From Isoptericola cucumis (GTDB lineage: Bacteria > Actinomycetota > Actinomycetes > Actinomycetales > Cellulomonadaceae): DNA of 64,000 bases. The notes beneath the pieces are model-generated. The model was not told where the DNA came from. It made no database searches and saw only the letters and a list, made by a program, of their open reading frames with translations. The stretch covers positions 372,001 to 436,000 of the forward strand of contig NZ_BMDG01000002.1 of the NCBI RefSeq assembly GCF_014635665.1. Direction: 5' to 3'. Made by a program: the position numbers and the translations under genes. This document shows positions 52,164 through 60,703 of the stretch, piece by piece (positions within the stretch are counted from its first letter, which is position 1; every line of letters begins with the position of its first letter).

Positions 52164-54440
52164 TCAGACCGGCTCGAGACGGACCACCACGGCCTTGGAC
52201 ACCGGAGTCCGGGAGGTCTCGGCCGTCGCGCCCAGCGGCACGAGGACGTTCGCCTCGGGGAAGTACGCGGCGGCGCACCCGCGCGCCGTCGGGTACGCGA
52301 CGACCCGCTGCCCGCGCAGCACCCGGTCGACACCGTCGGCGTACTCGCTGTGCACGTCCACCGTCGCGCCGTCCGCGAGGCCGAGCTCGGCGACGTCGTC
52401 CGGGTGGACGAGGACGACGGAGCGCCCGCCCTTGATCCCGCGGTAGCGGTCGTCGCGGCGGTAGATCGTGGTGTTGAACTGGTCGTGCGAGCGGATGGTC
52501 TGCAGCAGCAGGCGGCCCGGCGGGCACACCACCGGCGCGAGCTCGTTCACCGTGAGGTGCGCCCGGCCGTCGGGCGTGGGGAAGGTGCGCGAGTCGCGCG
52601 GGCCGTGCGGCAGGCGAAAGCCCTGGGTGCGGCGGACCTTCGCGTTGTAGTCCTCGCAGCCGGGCACGACGCGGGCGATGTGCTCGCGGATCACGTCGTA
52701 GTCGCGCTCCATCGCGGCCCAGTCGACGGGTCCGGGCCCGCCCTCCCGCGCGTCGAGCACGGCCCGCGCCGCCCGCGTGACGATCGCGACCTCCGAGAGC
52801 AGCCCGGGCCCGACCGGCTCCACCTTGCCGCGCGAGGCGTGCACCGCGCACACCGTGTCCTCGACGGTGACGAGCTGCTCGCCCGACGCCTGCCGGTCGA
52901 CCTCCGTGCGCCCGAGCGTGGGCAGGATCAGCGCCTCCTTCCCGACGACGGCGTGCGAGCGGTTGAGCTTGGTCGAGATCTGCACCGTGAGGTCGGTGCG
53001 GCCCAGCGCCTCCTCGGCGGCGGCGGTGTCGGAGACCGCGCCGACGAGGTTGCCGCCCAGCGCGACGAGCGCCCTGACGCGACCGGCCGCCATGCCCTCG
53101 ACCGTGCCGACCGTGTCGAGGCCGTGCTCCCGCGGCACCGGGAAGCCGAACTCCGCCTCGAGCGCGTCGAGGAACTCGGGCGGCATCTGCTCCCAGATGC
53201 CCATGGTGCGGTCGCCCTGGACGTTGGAGTGGCCCCGGATCGGCGAGGCACCCGCCCCGGGGCGGCCGATGTTCCCGCGCAGCAGCAGGAGATTGACGAT
53301 CTCCTTGATGGTGGGGACGGCCTTGGTGTGCTGGGTCAGGCCCATCGCCCACGTGACGATGACGCGCTCGGCGCGCACGTAGCGCTGTGCGAGCTCGTCG
53401 ATCTCGGCGCTCGTCAGCCCGGTGGCGGTGAGCACGGCCTCCTCGTCGAGGTCCGCCAGGTGCGCCGTCAGCTCCGCCAGGCCCGACGTGTGCGCGTCGA
53501 GGAACGCCTGGTCTAGCACCGTCCCGGGGGCCGCGGCCTCGGCGTCGAGCACCCGCCGCGACACCGCCTGCAGCAGCGCCATGTCGCCGCCGAGCCGGAT
53601 CTGCAGGAACTGGTCGGCGAGCTGCGTGCCGCGACCCGCGAGCCCGCGCACGGTCTGCGGGTTCTTGTAGCGCATGAGCCCGGCCTCCGGCAGCGGGTTC
53701 ACGGCGACGATGCTCGCCCCGTGCTCCTTGGCCTCCTCGAGCGCCGTGAGCATGCGGGGGTGGTTGGTGCCCGGGTTCTGGCCCATGATCACGATGAGGT
53801 CGGCCTGGGCGAAGTCGTCGTAGGTGATCGTCGCCTTGCCGACGCCGATGGTCTCGCCGAGCGCGGCGCCCGTGGACTCGTGGCACATGTTCGAGCAGTC
53901 CGGCAGGTTGTTCGTGCCGAAGGCGCGCGCGAACAGCTGGTAGACGAACGCCGCCTCGTTGGAGGCCCGGCCGCTCGTGTAGAACGCGGCCTGGTCGGGG
54001 TGCTCCAGGCCGGCCAGCCGGTCGCCGAGGATCGCGAACGCCTCGTCCCAGGAGACCGGGACGTAGCGGTCGGAGCCCGCCGCCTTGTGCACCGGCTCGA
54101 CCAGCCGGCCCTGCTGGCCGAGCCAGTGCTCGGAGCGGGTGCGCAGGTCGTCGAGCGGGTGGTCGGCCCAGAACTGCGCGTCCACGACGAGCGGCGTCGC
54201 CTCCCACGTGACGGCCTTCGCGCCGTTCTCGCAGAACTCCGCCGGCTTGCGCCGGTCCGGGTCGGGCCACGCGCAGCTCATGCAGTCGAAGCCGTCCTGG
54301 TGGTTCATCGACAGCAGGAGCTTCGCCGACCGGGCGGGCCCCATCCCGCGCACCGCCGGCACGAGCGCGTGCACGATGCCGGGCACCCCCGCCGCCCACT
54401 GCTTCGGCGGCTTCGTCTCCTTCGGCCGGTCCGGCGTCAT
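52164..54440 (-). CDS. FdhF/YdeP-family molybdopterin oxidoreductase (formate-dehydrogenase-like)
   Basis: The 758-aa molybdopterin enzyme is of the DMSO-reductase superfamily, YdeP branch. Residues 45-65 hold HQDGFDCMSCAWPDPDRRKP with two of the Cys of the reduced N-terminal cluster motif. Cofactor-binding segments: AAFYTSGRASNEAAFVYQLF, NLPDCSNMCHESTGAALGET, LIVIMGQNPGTNHPRMLTAL, GRPGAGASPIRGHSNVQGDR and VMAY-like VVAYPTARGCAAAYFPEANV near the end. The active-site ligand region is DCSNMCHES. Family members are linked to formate metabolism or acid resistance. It starts in an ATGA overlap with fdhD, the sulfurtransferase that activates such enzymes. Confidence 0.92.
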   Translation of the reverse strand: MTPDRPKETKPPKQWAAGVPGIVHALVPAVRGMGPARSAKLLLSMNHQDGFDCMSCAWPDPDRRKPAEFCENGAKAVTWEATPLVVDAQFWADHPLDDLRTRSEHWLGQQGRLVEPVHKAAGSDRYVPVSWDEAFAILGDRLAGLEHPDQAAFYTSGRASNEAAFVYQLFARAFGTNNLPDCSNMCHESTGAALGETIGVGKATITYDDFAQADLIVIMGQNPGTNHPRMLTALEEAKEHGASIVAVNPLPEAGLMRYKNPQTVRGLAGRGTQLADQFLQIRLGGDMALLQAVSRRVLDAEAAAPGTVLDQAFLDAHTSGLAELTAHLADLDEEAVLTATGLTSAEIDELAQRYVRAERVIVTWAMGLTQHTKAVPTIKEIVNLLLLRGNIGRPGAGASPIRGHSNVQGDRTMGIWEQMPPEFLDALEAEFGFPVPREHGLDTVGTVEGMAAGRVRALVALGGNLVGAVSDTAAAEEALGRTDLTVQISTKLNRSHAVVGKEALILPTLGRTEVDRQASGEQLVTVEDTVCAVHASRGKVEPVGPGLLSEVAIVTRAARAVLDAREGGPGPVDWAAMERDYDVIREHIARVVPGCEDYNAKVRRTQGFRLPHGPRDSRTFPTPDGRAHLTVNELAPVVCPPGRLLLQTIRSHDQFNTTIYRRDDRYRGIKGGRSVVLVHPDDVAELGLADGATVDVHSEYADGVDRVLRGQRVVAYPTARGCAAAYFPEANVLVPLGATAETSRTPVSKAVVVRLEPV

Positions 54441-55339
54441 GCGGCGTCTCCTGTCCGGTCGTGGTGGGCGTGCCCGACGGGCTCCTCGGCGACGGGCTCG
54501 TCGACGGCGGGTTGCTCGACGACGCGTTGCTCGCCGGCGTAGACGACCAGCGACGGGTCGCGCACGAAGCCGACCAGGGTCAGGCCCGCCTCGTCGGCGA
54601 GCTCGACCGCCAGCGACGACGGCGCAGACACGGCCGCGAGCACCGGGACGCCGGCCATGACCGCCTTCTGCGTGAGCTCGAAGCTGGCGCGGCCCGACAC
54701 GACGAGCACCGTGCCGCGCAGCGGCAGCAGCCCGCGCGCGGCGGCCCAGCCGACCACCTTGTCGACCGCGTTGTGCCGCCCGACGTCCTCGCGGACCACG
54801 AGCGGCTCGCCGGTGGCGGCGTCGAACAGCCCCGCCGCGTGCAGCCCGCCGGTGCGCGCGAACACGTCCTGCGCCGCGCGCAGCCGGCCGGGCAGCACCG
54901 CCAGCAGGCGGGCGTCCACGCGGACCGGGTCGTGCGCCACCGTGAACGCGCTGCGCGTGCGCACCGCGTCGACCGACGCCTTGCCGCACAGGCCGCACGC
55001 GCTCGAAGTGAAGAACTCCCGCGCGAGCGCCGGGTCCGGGGGCCGGACGCCGGGGGCGAGCCCGACGTCGAGCACGTTGTAGGCGTTCTCGCCGGGAGCG
55101 TCCCCCGCGCAGTAGCGCGCCCCGGCGACCTGGTCGCCGGCGGTCACGACCCCCTCGGAGACGAGGAAGCCGGTGGCGAGCTCGACGTCGTGGCCGGGGG
55201 TGCGCATCGTGACGGCGTACGAGCGCCCGCCCACGCGGATCTCCAGCGGTTCCTCGCCGGCCAGGACGTCCTCGACCCGCGAGGTGCGCTCGCCGATCGT
55301 GACGCGCCGGACGCGGCGTCGGACGGTGACCCGGGTCAT
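54437..55339 (-). CDS. fdhD: Formate dehydrogenase accessory sulfurtransferase
   Basis: The 300-aa FdhD transfers sulfur from IscS to the molybdenum cofactor of formate dehydrogenases. It has AGEEPLEIRVGGRSYAVTMR, TPGHDVELATGFLVSEGVV and the sulfur-carrying CGLCGK in FFTSSACGLCGKASVDAVRT. VREDVGRHNAVDKVVGWAAA and VVSGRASFELTQKAVMAGVP complete the fold. The C-terminal ~25 residues (VVEQPAVDEPVAEEPVGHAH) are an acidic extension. It lies upstream of and overlaps the oxidoreductase gene, so both are made together. Confidence 0.96.
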   Translation of the reverse strand: MTRVTVRRRVRRVTIGERTSRVEDVLAGEEPLEIRVGGRSYAVTMRTPGHDVELATGFLVSEGVVTAGDQVAGARYCAGDAPGENAYNVLDVGLAPGVRPPDPALAREFFTSSACGLCGKASVDAVRTRSAFTVAHDPVRVDARLLAVLPGRLRAAQDVFARTGGLHAAGLFDAATGEPLVVREDVGRHNAVDKVVGWAAARGLLPLRGTVLVVSGRASFELTQKAVMAGVPVLAAVSAPSSLAVELADEAGLTLVGFVRDPSLVVYAGEQRVVEQPAVDEPVAEEPVGHAHHDRTGDAA

Positions 55340-55434
55340 AGAGCAGGCCTAGCAGACCACCGCGGCACGCACAACGGCGAGGCGCCCGACGACGAGTTCC
55401 TCGCCGCCCCTGGCCTCACGGGCGGGACGCGCCT

Positions 55435-55440
55435 ACGGTC
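55435..55440 (+). promoter_or_regulatory. -10 box TACGGT of formaldehyde dehydrogenase gene
   Basis: TACGGT is followed by two copies of GGTCGGTCGT and an AAGGAGGAG ribosome site before the ATG at 55497, so this gene has a conventional leader of about 50 nt. Confidence 0.5.
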
Positions 55441-55496
55441 GGTCGTACCGGCTCGGACCGGGTCGGTCGTGCAGTGCGTGTTCAAGGAGGAGCACC

Positions 55497-56720
55497 ATGG
55501 CGGACAAGAACCGCGCGGTCGCCTACAAGGGACCGGGCGTGGTGGAGGTCATCGACATCGACTACCCGACCTTCGAGCTCAGGGACGGGCCCGGGGTGAA
55601 CCCGGCCAACGTCGGGCGCAAGGTCCCGCACGGCGTGATCGTCAAGACCGTCGCGACGAACATCTGCGGCTCGGACCAGCACATGGTCCGGGGCCGCACC
55701 ACCGCCCCGAAGGACCTCGTGCTCGGTCACGAGATCACGGGCGAGGTGGTCGAGAAGGGTCCCGACGTCGAGTTCGTGCAGGTCGGCGACATCGTCTCGG
55801 TGCCGTTCAACATCGCGTGCGGGCGGTGCAAGAACTGCAAGGAGCGCAAGACGGGGATCTGCCTCAACGTGAACCCGGACCGTCCGGGCAGCGCCTACGG
55901 GTACGTCGACATGGGCGGCTGGGTCGGCGGGCAGGCGAACTACGTGCTGGTGCCGTACGCCGACTGGAACCTGCTGCGGTTCCCGGACCGGGACCAGGCC
56001 CTCGAGAAGATGCTGGACCTGACGATGCTGTCGGACATCTTCCCGACAGGCTTCCACGGCGCCGTCACCGCCGGCGTCGAGGTGGGGTCGACCGTGTACG
56101 TCGCGGGCGCCGGCCCGGTCGGGCTCGCGGCCGCGACGGGGGCGCTGCTGCTGGGCGCCGCCGTCGTGATCGTGGGGGACATGAACGCGGACCGGCTCGC
56201 GCAGGCCCGCACGTTCGGCTGCGAGACCGTCGACCTCACGAAGGGCGACCCGGCCGAGCAGATCGAGCAGATCCTGGGCGTCCCCGAGGTCGACTGCGGC
56301 ATCGACGCCGTCGGCTTCGAGGCGAAGGGGCACGGCGCGGACTCGGGCCACGAGGCCCCGGCGACCGTCCTCAACTCGCTGATGGACATCACGGCCGCGG
56401 GCGGCGCGATGGGCATCCCGGGGCTCTACGTCACCGGCGACCCGGGCGGCATCGACGAGGCGGCGCAGAAGGGGGCGCTGTCGCTCAGCCTCGGCACCGG
56501 CTGGGCGAAGTCGCTGTCGTTCACCACCGGGCAGTGCCCGGTGATGAAGTACCACCGCGGGCTCATGCAGGCGATCCTGCACGACCGCGTGCAGATCGCG
56601 AGGAACGTGGGCGCGAAGGCGATCACGCTCGACCAGGCGCCGCAGGGCTACGCGGAGTTCGACGCCGGCGCCGCGACCAAGTACGTGATCAACGCCAACG
56701 GCTACCTCGACGGCCGCTGA
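55497..56720 (+). CDS. fdhA: Formaldehyde dehydrogenase, glutathione-independent (zinc MDR family)
   Basis: The 407-aa zinc alcohol-dehydrogenase-fold protein is like Pseudomonas putida FdhA and oxidises formaldehyde to formate with NAD without glutathione. Catalytic zinc: TNICGSDQHMVRGRT and VLGHEITGEVVEKG. Structural zinc: CGRCKNCKERKTGIC. The NAD fold is VYVAGAGPVGLAAATGALLL, followed by VIVGDMNADRLAQAR. ADWNLLRFPDRDQALEKMLD and TMLSDIFPTGFHGAVTAGVE are FdhA-type. Later VNSL/GAMGIPGLYVTGDPGG fits. It is divergent from fdhD and the formate-dehydrogenase-like gene, giving a formaldehyde-to-CO2 route. Confidence 0.93.
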   Translation: MADKNRAVAYKGPGVVEVIDIDYPTFELRDGPGVNPANVGRKVPHGVIVKTVATNICGSDQHMVRGRTTAPKDLVLGHEITGEVVEKGPDVEFVQVGDIVSVPFNIACGRCKNCKERKTGICLNVNPDRPGSAYGYVDMGGWVGGQANYVLVPYADWNLLRFPDRDQALEKMLDLTMLSDIFPTGFHGAVTAGVEVGSTVYVAGAGPVGLAAATGALLLGAAVVIVGDMNADRLAQARTFGCETVDLTKGDPAEQIEQILGVPEVDCGIDAVGFEAKGHGADSGHEAPATVLNSLMDITAAGGAMGIPGLYVTGDPGGIDEAAQKGALSLSLGTGWAKSLSFTTGQCPVMKYHRGLMQAILHDRVQIARNVGAKAITLDQAPQGYAEFDAGAATKYVINANGYLDGR

Positions 56721-56735
56721 CCGACCCGGCGCCGG

Positions 56736-56800
56736 GCAACGTGCGTGCTGGCTTGATCCTCAAACCGCCGTCGTGAGGATCAAGCCAGCACGCACGTTGC
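56736..56800. repeat. 65-bp palindrome, 27-bp perfect arms (long-palindrome family copy B)
   Basis: The arms 56736-56762 and 56774-56800 are perfect complements; the loop is 11 nt. CGTGCTGGCTTGATCCTC differs at two bases from copy A and the identity continues into the loop (AAACCGC). It lies between the converging fdhA and tetR genes. Confidence 0.95.
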
Positions 56801-56839
56801 GACGGGGCGGTGCGACGGGGCGGTGCGACGGGGCCGGAG

Positions 56840-57484
56840 TCAGCGGGGCCGCGTCAGGGTGGGCCGCTTCTCCATGCCGGACAGGCCGTTCCACGCGAGG
56901 TTGACCAGGTGCGCGGCCACCTCGGTCTTGCGCGGGCTGCGGGCGTCGAGCCAGTACTGCCCGGTGAGGGCGACCATGCCGACCAGCATCTGCGCGTACA
57001 GCGGGGCCGACCTCGGGTCGAGCCCGTTGGCGCGGAAGTGCTCGCCGAGGATGTGCTCCACCTGCGACGCGACGTCGCCGATGAGGCTGGAGAACGTGCC
57101 GGTCGCCTGCGCGACGGGGGAGTCGCGCACGAGGATGCGGAAGCCGTCCTCGGACGCCTCGATGTACCCGAGCAGCGCCAGGGCCGTGCGCTCGACCAGC
57201 ACCTTCGGGTGCCCGCCCTCGGCGAGCGCCCCCGTCAGGGCGGCGGTCAGAGCCTGCACCTCGCGGTCGACGACGACCGCGTAGACGCCCTCCTTGCCGC
57301 CGAAGTGCTCGTAGACGACCGGCTTGGAGACCTCCGCCCGGGCGGCGATCTCCTCGACGCTGGTGCCCTCGAAGCCCTTCTCCGCGAACAGCACGCGACC
57401 GACCTCGAGGAGCTGCTCGCGCCGCTGGCTCGCCGTCATCCGCGCGCGCGGCGTGCGCTTGGATCCTCGGGCGTCGGCAGGCAT
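56840..57484 (-). CDS. TetR-family regulator
   Basis: The 214-aa protein has a helix-turn-helix (ASQRREQLLEVGRVLFAEKG, FEGTSVEEIAARAEVSKPVV, YEHFGGKEGVYAVVVDREVQ) and a helical C-terminal domain (LVERTALALLGYIEASEDGF, then MLVGMVALTGQYWLDARSPR). It is the counterpart of M. tuberculosis Rv1019, which also neighbours glmU. The ATG at 57484 is chosen because CACAAT lies 7 nt before it; the ATG three codons upstream (57493) is possible. The target is unknown; no operator palindrome is visible in the 164-nt gap to the tRNA, which shows no other feature. Confidence 0.88.
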   Translation of the reverse strand: MPADARGSKRTPRARMTASQRREQLLEVGRVLFAEKGFEGTSVEEIAARAEVSKPVVYEHFGGKEGVYAVVVDREVQALTAALTGALAEGGHPKVLVERTALALLGYIEASEDGFRILVRDSPVAQATGTFSSLIGDVASQVEHILGEHFRANGLDPRSAPLYAQMLVGMVALTGQYWLDARSPRKTEVAAHLVNLAWNGLSGMEKRPTLTRPR

Positions 57485-57657
57485 GGGGCCCATTGTGCCT
57501 GCTCGGCGCGCACGCCCGTCGATGTGGTGCGCGCCACGGGATCCGGGTGTCCACTTCGTCCGGTGCGCGTGAGGGCGGTGCCGACGACCTGGCAGACTGA
57601 GGACGGACGCCCGGGGTGGGTCGCGTCACGACGCGCGAACGACGCCGCGGGGCCCGT

Positions 57658-57729
57658 TCCGCCTTGGTGTAATCGGCAGCACATGGGTTTTTGGTGCCCT
57701 TGGTCCAGGTTCGAGTCCTGGGGGCGGAG
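57658..57729 (+). tRNA. tRNA-Gln (anticodon TTG)
   Basis: Acceptor TCCGCCT pairs with GGGCGGA. The D arm contains GTGTAATCGGCAGCAC. The anticodon stem TGGGT/GCCCT has a T-G pair and a T-T mismatch around loop TTTTGGT, giving anticodon TTG. The T arm is CCAGG-TTCGAGT-CCTGG. CCA is not encoded. tRNA-Gln directly before glmU is common in actinobacteria. Confidence 0.93.
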
Positions 57730-57761
57730 CACGTGTCATACCCGACGGAGACGGAGAAGAC

Positions 57762-59513
57762 GTGGTCTCGACAGGCTCGACAGGCGGAGCAGCGCCGGAC
57801 GGAGGGGCGCCCGCACCGGCAGCCGTCGTCGTCCTCGCGGCAGGGCAGGGCACGCGGATGCGGTCCGCCACCCCCAAGGTGCTGCACGCGCTCGGCGGGC
57901 GCTCGATGCTGGGGCACGCCATGGCGGCGGCCCGGGAGCTCGACCCCGCACAGCTCGCCGTCGTCGTCCGTCACGAGCGCGAGCTCGTCGCGGCGGCGGC
58001 CCGGAAGCTCGACCCGGCGGCGCTCGTCGTCGACCAGGACGAGGTCCCCGGCACCGGTCGCGCGGTGCAGTGCGCGCTGGACGCCCTCGACATCAAGGCC
58101 CACGCCGGCCGGGCGGCGCAGCTCGTGCACGACGACGCGGTCGACGACGAGCTGCACGTCGACCACGCGAACGGCGGCGACCACCCGCTCGGGGACGGGC
58201 TGGACGGCGCCGTGGTCGTGCTCGCCGGCGACATCCCGCTGCTGGACGGCGCGACGCTCGGCGAGCTGCTCGCCGCGCACCACGCCGACGGCAACGCGGT
58301 CACGATCCTCACCACCGAGGTCGCCGACGCCACGGGCTACGGCCGCATCGTGCGCGAGGAGGGCACGGGCGACGTGCTCGCCATCGTCGAGCACAAGGAC
58401 GCCTCGGACGCCCAGCGCGAGATCCGCGAGATCAACAGCTCGGTCTACGTCTTCGACGCCGCGGTGCTGCGCCGCGGCCTCGGCGGCCTCGGCACCGACA
58501 ACGCGCAGGGCGAGGTGTACCTCACCGACGTCGTGGCCTCCGCCCGGGCCGAGGGCGGCGCCGTGCGGGCGCTGCTCAGCGACGACCCGATGCTCGTGGA
58601 GGGCGTGAACGACCGGGTCGCGCTCGCGACGCTGGGCGCGGAGCTCAACCGCCGCGTCCTCGAGGGCTGGATGCGCGCCGGCGTGACCGTGGTCGACCCG
58701 GCCACCACGTGGGTGGACGTCGACGTCGAGCTGGCCGAGGACGTGACCCTGCTGCCCGGCACGCAGCTGCAGGGCGCCACGACCGTCGCGACCGGCGCGA
58801 CCGTCGGCCCCGACACCACGCTGCGGGACGTCGAGGTCGGCGCCGGAGCGTCCGTCGTGCGCACGCACGGCTCGCTGGCCGTGATCGGCGACGGGGCCTC
58901 GGTGGGCCCCTTCGCGTACCTGCGCCCGAACACGGTGCTCGGCGCGAACGGCAAGATCGGCACGTTCGTCGAGGTGAAGAACTCCGACATCGGGGCCGGT
59001 TCGAAGGTGCCGCACCTGTCGTACGTCGGCGACACGACGATCGGCGAGCAGTCGAACATCGGCGCGGCGTCGGTCACGGTCAACTACGACGGCGTGGCCA
59101 AGCACCGCACGGTGATCGGCTCGTTCGCCCGCACCGGCGCCGACAACATGTTCGTCGCGCCGGTCACGGTGGGCGACGGCGCGTACACCGCGGCCGGCTC
59201 GGTCATCGTCAAGGACGTGCCCGCCGGCTCGCTCGGCGTCGCCCGGGCCCAGCAGCGCAACGTCGACGGCTGGGTCGAGCGCCGCTGGCCCGACACGCCG
59301 TCCGCGCAGGCCGCCGCGGCCGCCCGCACCGAGGAGGCCGCGTCGCCGACGCCGCTCGGCCGGCAGGCGCAGCGCCAGCTCGCCGAGCACAATTCCCTCA
59401 CGGGCGCCGTCCCCACCGTCCCGCCGGCCGGGGCGCAGGCCCCGGGCTCGGGCTCCGAGAACCGCACCGACGACAGCTCCGCCGCCGACACCGAAGGAAA
59501 CACGCAGCGATGA
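57762..59513 (+). CDS. glmU: Bifunctional UDP-GlcNAc pyrophosphorylase / GlcN-1-P acetyltransferase
   Basis: The 583-aa GlmU makes UDP-GlcNAc for peptidoglycan. The N-terminal uridyltransferase domain has VVVLAAGQGTRMRSATPKVL and the GD pair in VVVLAGDIPLLDG; GYGRIVREEGTGDVLAIVEH follows. The C-terminal left-handed beta-helix (from about 285) has ACNY-equivalent VTVNYDGVAKHRTVIGSFAR. Between residues ~112 and 147 there is a His/Asp-rich insertion (LVHDDAVDDELHVDHANGGD) not expected in this position. The tail after about 510 is disordered. The GTG start gives a Gly/Ala-rich extension of about 18 residues. It overlaps prs by 4 bp. Confidence 0.95.
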   Translation: MVSTGSTGGAAPDGGAPAPAAVVVLAAGQGTRMRSATPKVLHALGGRSMLGHAMAAARELDPAQLAVVVRHERELVAAAARKLDPAALVVDQDEVPGTGRAVQCALDALDIKAHAGRAAQLVHDDAVDDELHVDHANGGDHPLGDGLDGAVVVLAGDIPLLDGATLGELLAAHHADGNAVTILTTEVADATGYGRIVREEGTGDVLAIVEHKDASDAQREIREINSSVYVFDAAVLRRGLGGLGTDNAQGEVYLTDVVASARAEGGAVRALLSDDPMLVEGVNDRVALATLGAELNRRVLEGWMRAGVTVVDPATTWVDVDVELAEDVTLLPGTQLQGATTVATGATVGPDTTLRDVEVGAGASVVRTHGSLAVIGDGASVGPFAYLRPNTVLGANGKIGTFVEVKNSDIGAGSKVPHLSYVGDTTIGEQSNIGAASVTVNYDGVAKHRTVIGSFARTGADNMFVAPVTVGDGAYTAAGSVIVKDVPAGSLGVARAQQRNVDGWVERRWPDTPSAQAAAAARTEEAASPTPLGRQAQRQLAEHNSLTGAVPTVPPAGAQAPGSGSENRTDDSSAADTEGNTQR

Positions 59514-60493
59514 ACAACTTCATCCCCGGAACGGGCGCGCGCCAGCTCGTCCTCGCCTCGGGCCGGGCGCACCCGGAGCTCGCGGAGGCGGTGGCGACCG
59601 AGCTCGGCATCGAGCTGCTGCCGGTCTCCGCGTACGACTTCGCGAACAGCGAGACCTACGTGCGCTTCAGCGAGTCGGTGCGCGGCAGCGACATCTTCCT
59701 GCTGCAGAGCCACACGGCGCCGGTGAACCAGTGGCTGATGGAGCAGCTGCTCATGGTGGACGCGGCGAAGCGCGGTTCCGCCCGTTCCGTGACCGCCGTC
59801 GCGCCGTTCTACGCCTACGCCCGCCAGGACAAGAAGAGCCGCGGCCGCGAGCCGATCTCCGCCCGCCTCGTCGCCGACATGCTCAAGACCGCCGGCGCCG
59901 ACCGGATCCTGAGCGTCGACCTGCACACGCCGCAGATCCAGGGCTTCTTCGACGGCCCGGTGGACCACCTGTGGGCGATGCCCGTGCTGGTCGACTACGT
60001 GCGCACCCGCGTCGACGTGTCCAACGCCGCGGTCGTCTCCCCGGACGCCGGCCGCATCCGCGTCGCCGAGCAGTGGGCGGCGAAGCTGGGCGGCTGCCCG
60101 CTCGCGTTCGTGCACAAGACGCGCGACGTCACGCGCCCCAACCAGGCCGTGGCCAACCGCGTCGTCGGTGACGTCGAGGGCCGCGACTGCGTGCTGGTCG
60201 ACGACCTCATCGACACCGGCGGCACCATCGCCGAGGCGGTCAAGGTCGTCACGGACGCCGGGGCGCGGTCGGTCATCGTCGCGGCCACGCACGGCGTGCT
60301 GTCCGACCCGGCGCCGAAGCGGCTCCAGGAGTGCGGCGCGTCGGAGGTCGTGGTCACCGACACGCTGCCGATCACGGCCGACAAGCAGTTCGGCTGCCTC
60401 AAGGTGCTGTCGATCGCGCCGCTCGTCGCGCGCGCGATCCGCGAGGTCTTCGACGACGGCTCGGTGACGAGCCTGTTCGACGGCAACGCCTGA
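59510..60493 (+). CDS. prs: Ribose-phosphate pyrophosphokinase
   Basis: The 327-aa class I PRPP synthetase makes PRPP from ribose-5-phosphate and ATP for nucleotides and wall arabinose. Motifs: FANSETYVRFSESVRGSDIF, RSVTAVAPFYAYARQDKKSR (ATP-binding flag with RQDKK), SVDLHTPQIQGFFDGPVDHL (metal site), VVSPDAGRIRVAEQWA and the PRPP loop VLVDDLIDTGGTIAEAVKVV. ATGA overlap with glmU matches the order glmU-prs found throughout actinobacteria. A 42-bp perfect palindrome follows. Confidence 0.97.
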   Translation: MNNFIPGTGARQLVLASGRAHPELAEAVATELGIELLPVSAYDFANSETYVRFSESVRGSDIFLLQSHTAPVNQWLMEQLLMVDAAKRGSARSVTAVAPFYAYARQDKKSRGREPISARLVADMLKTAGADRILSVDLHTPQIQGFFDGPVDHLWAMPVLVDYVRTRVDVSNAAVVSPDAGRIRVAEQWAAKLGGCPLAFVHKTRDVTRPNQAVANRVVGDVEGRDCVLVDDLIDTGGTIAEAVKVVTDAGARSVIVAATHGVLSDPAPKRLQECGASEVVVTDTLPITADKQFGCLKVLSIAPLVARAIREVFDDGSVTSLFDGNA

Positions 60494-60515
60494 CCCCACC
60501 GCAGGTTCCTCACCG

Positions 60516-60557
60516 CGCAGGGCGCGGGGCGTGAGATCTCACGCCCCGCGCCCTGCG
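60516..60557. terminator. 42-bp perfect palindrome after prs
   Basis: The two 21-bp arms (60516-60536 and 60537-60557) are exact complements with no spacer; the centre reads GTGAGATCTCAC. It presumably terminates glmU-prs, but perfect symmetry without a loop is unusual for a terminator. Confidence 0.7.
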
Positions 60558-60602
60558 TGCGTCCGGGGCCGCGCTGCCCTGGCCGGAGGTCGGCGGGCTC
60601 GC

Positions 60603-60608
60603 TAGCAT
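60603..60608 (+). promoter_or_regulatory. -10 box TAGCAT of GH84 gene
   Basis: TAGCAT predicts a start near 60615. No convincing -35 is seen (TGGCCG at 17-nt spacing). Confidence 0.4.
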
Positions 60609-60620
60609 CGGGGCATTCAT

Positions 60621-60669
60621 CGCGAAACTGACGGTTTCGCGGTGAGATGCATCAGAACCTGTCAGGTTC
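60621..60669 (+). promoter_or_regulatory. Two palindromic operator candidates in the GH84 leader
   Basis: CGCGAAAC-tgacg-GTTTCGCG (60621-60641) and GAACCTG-t-CAGGTTC (60655-60669) are perfect inverted repeats just after the predicted start site. The first resembles LacI-family operators. A repressor acting there would tie the enzyme to sugar supply. Confidence 0.5.
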
Positions 60670-60703
60670 AGGATGTCGATTCGCCACTCAGAGACGAGGA
60701 ACG

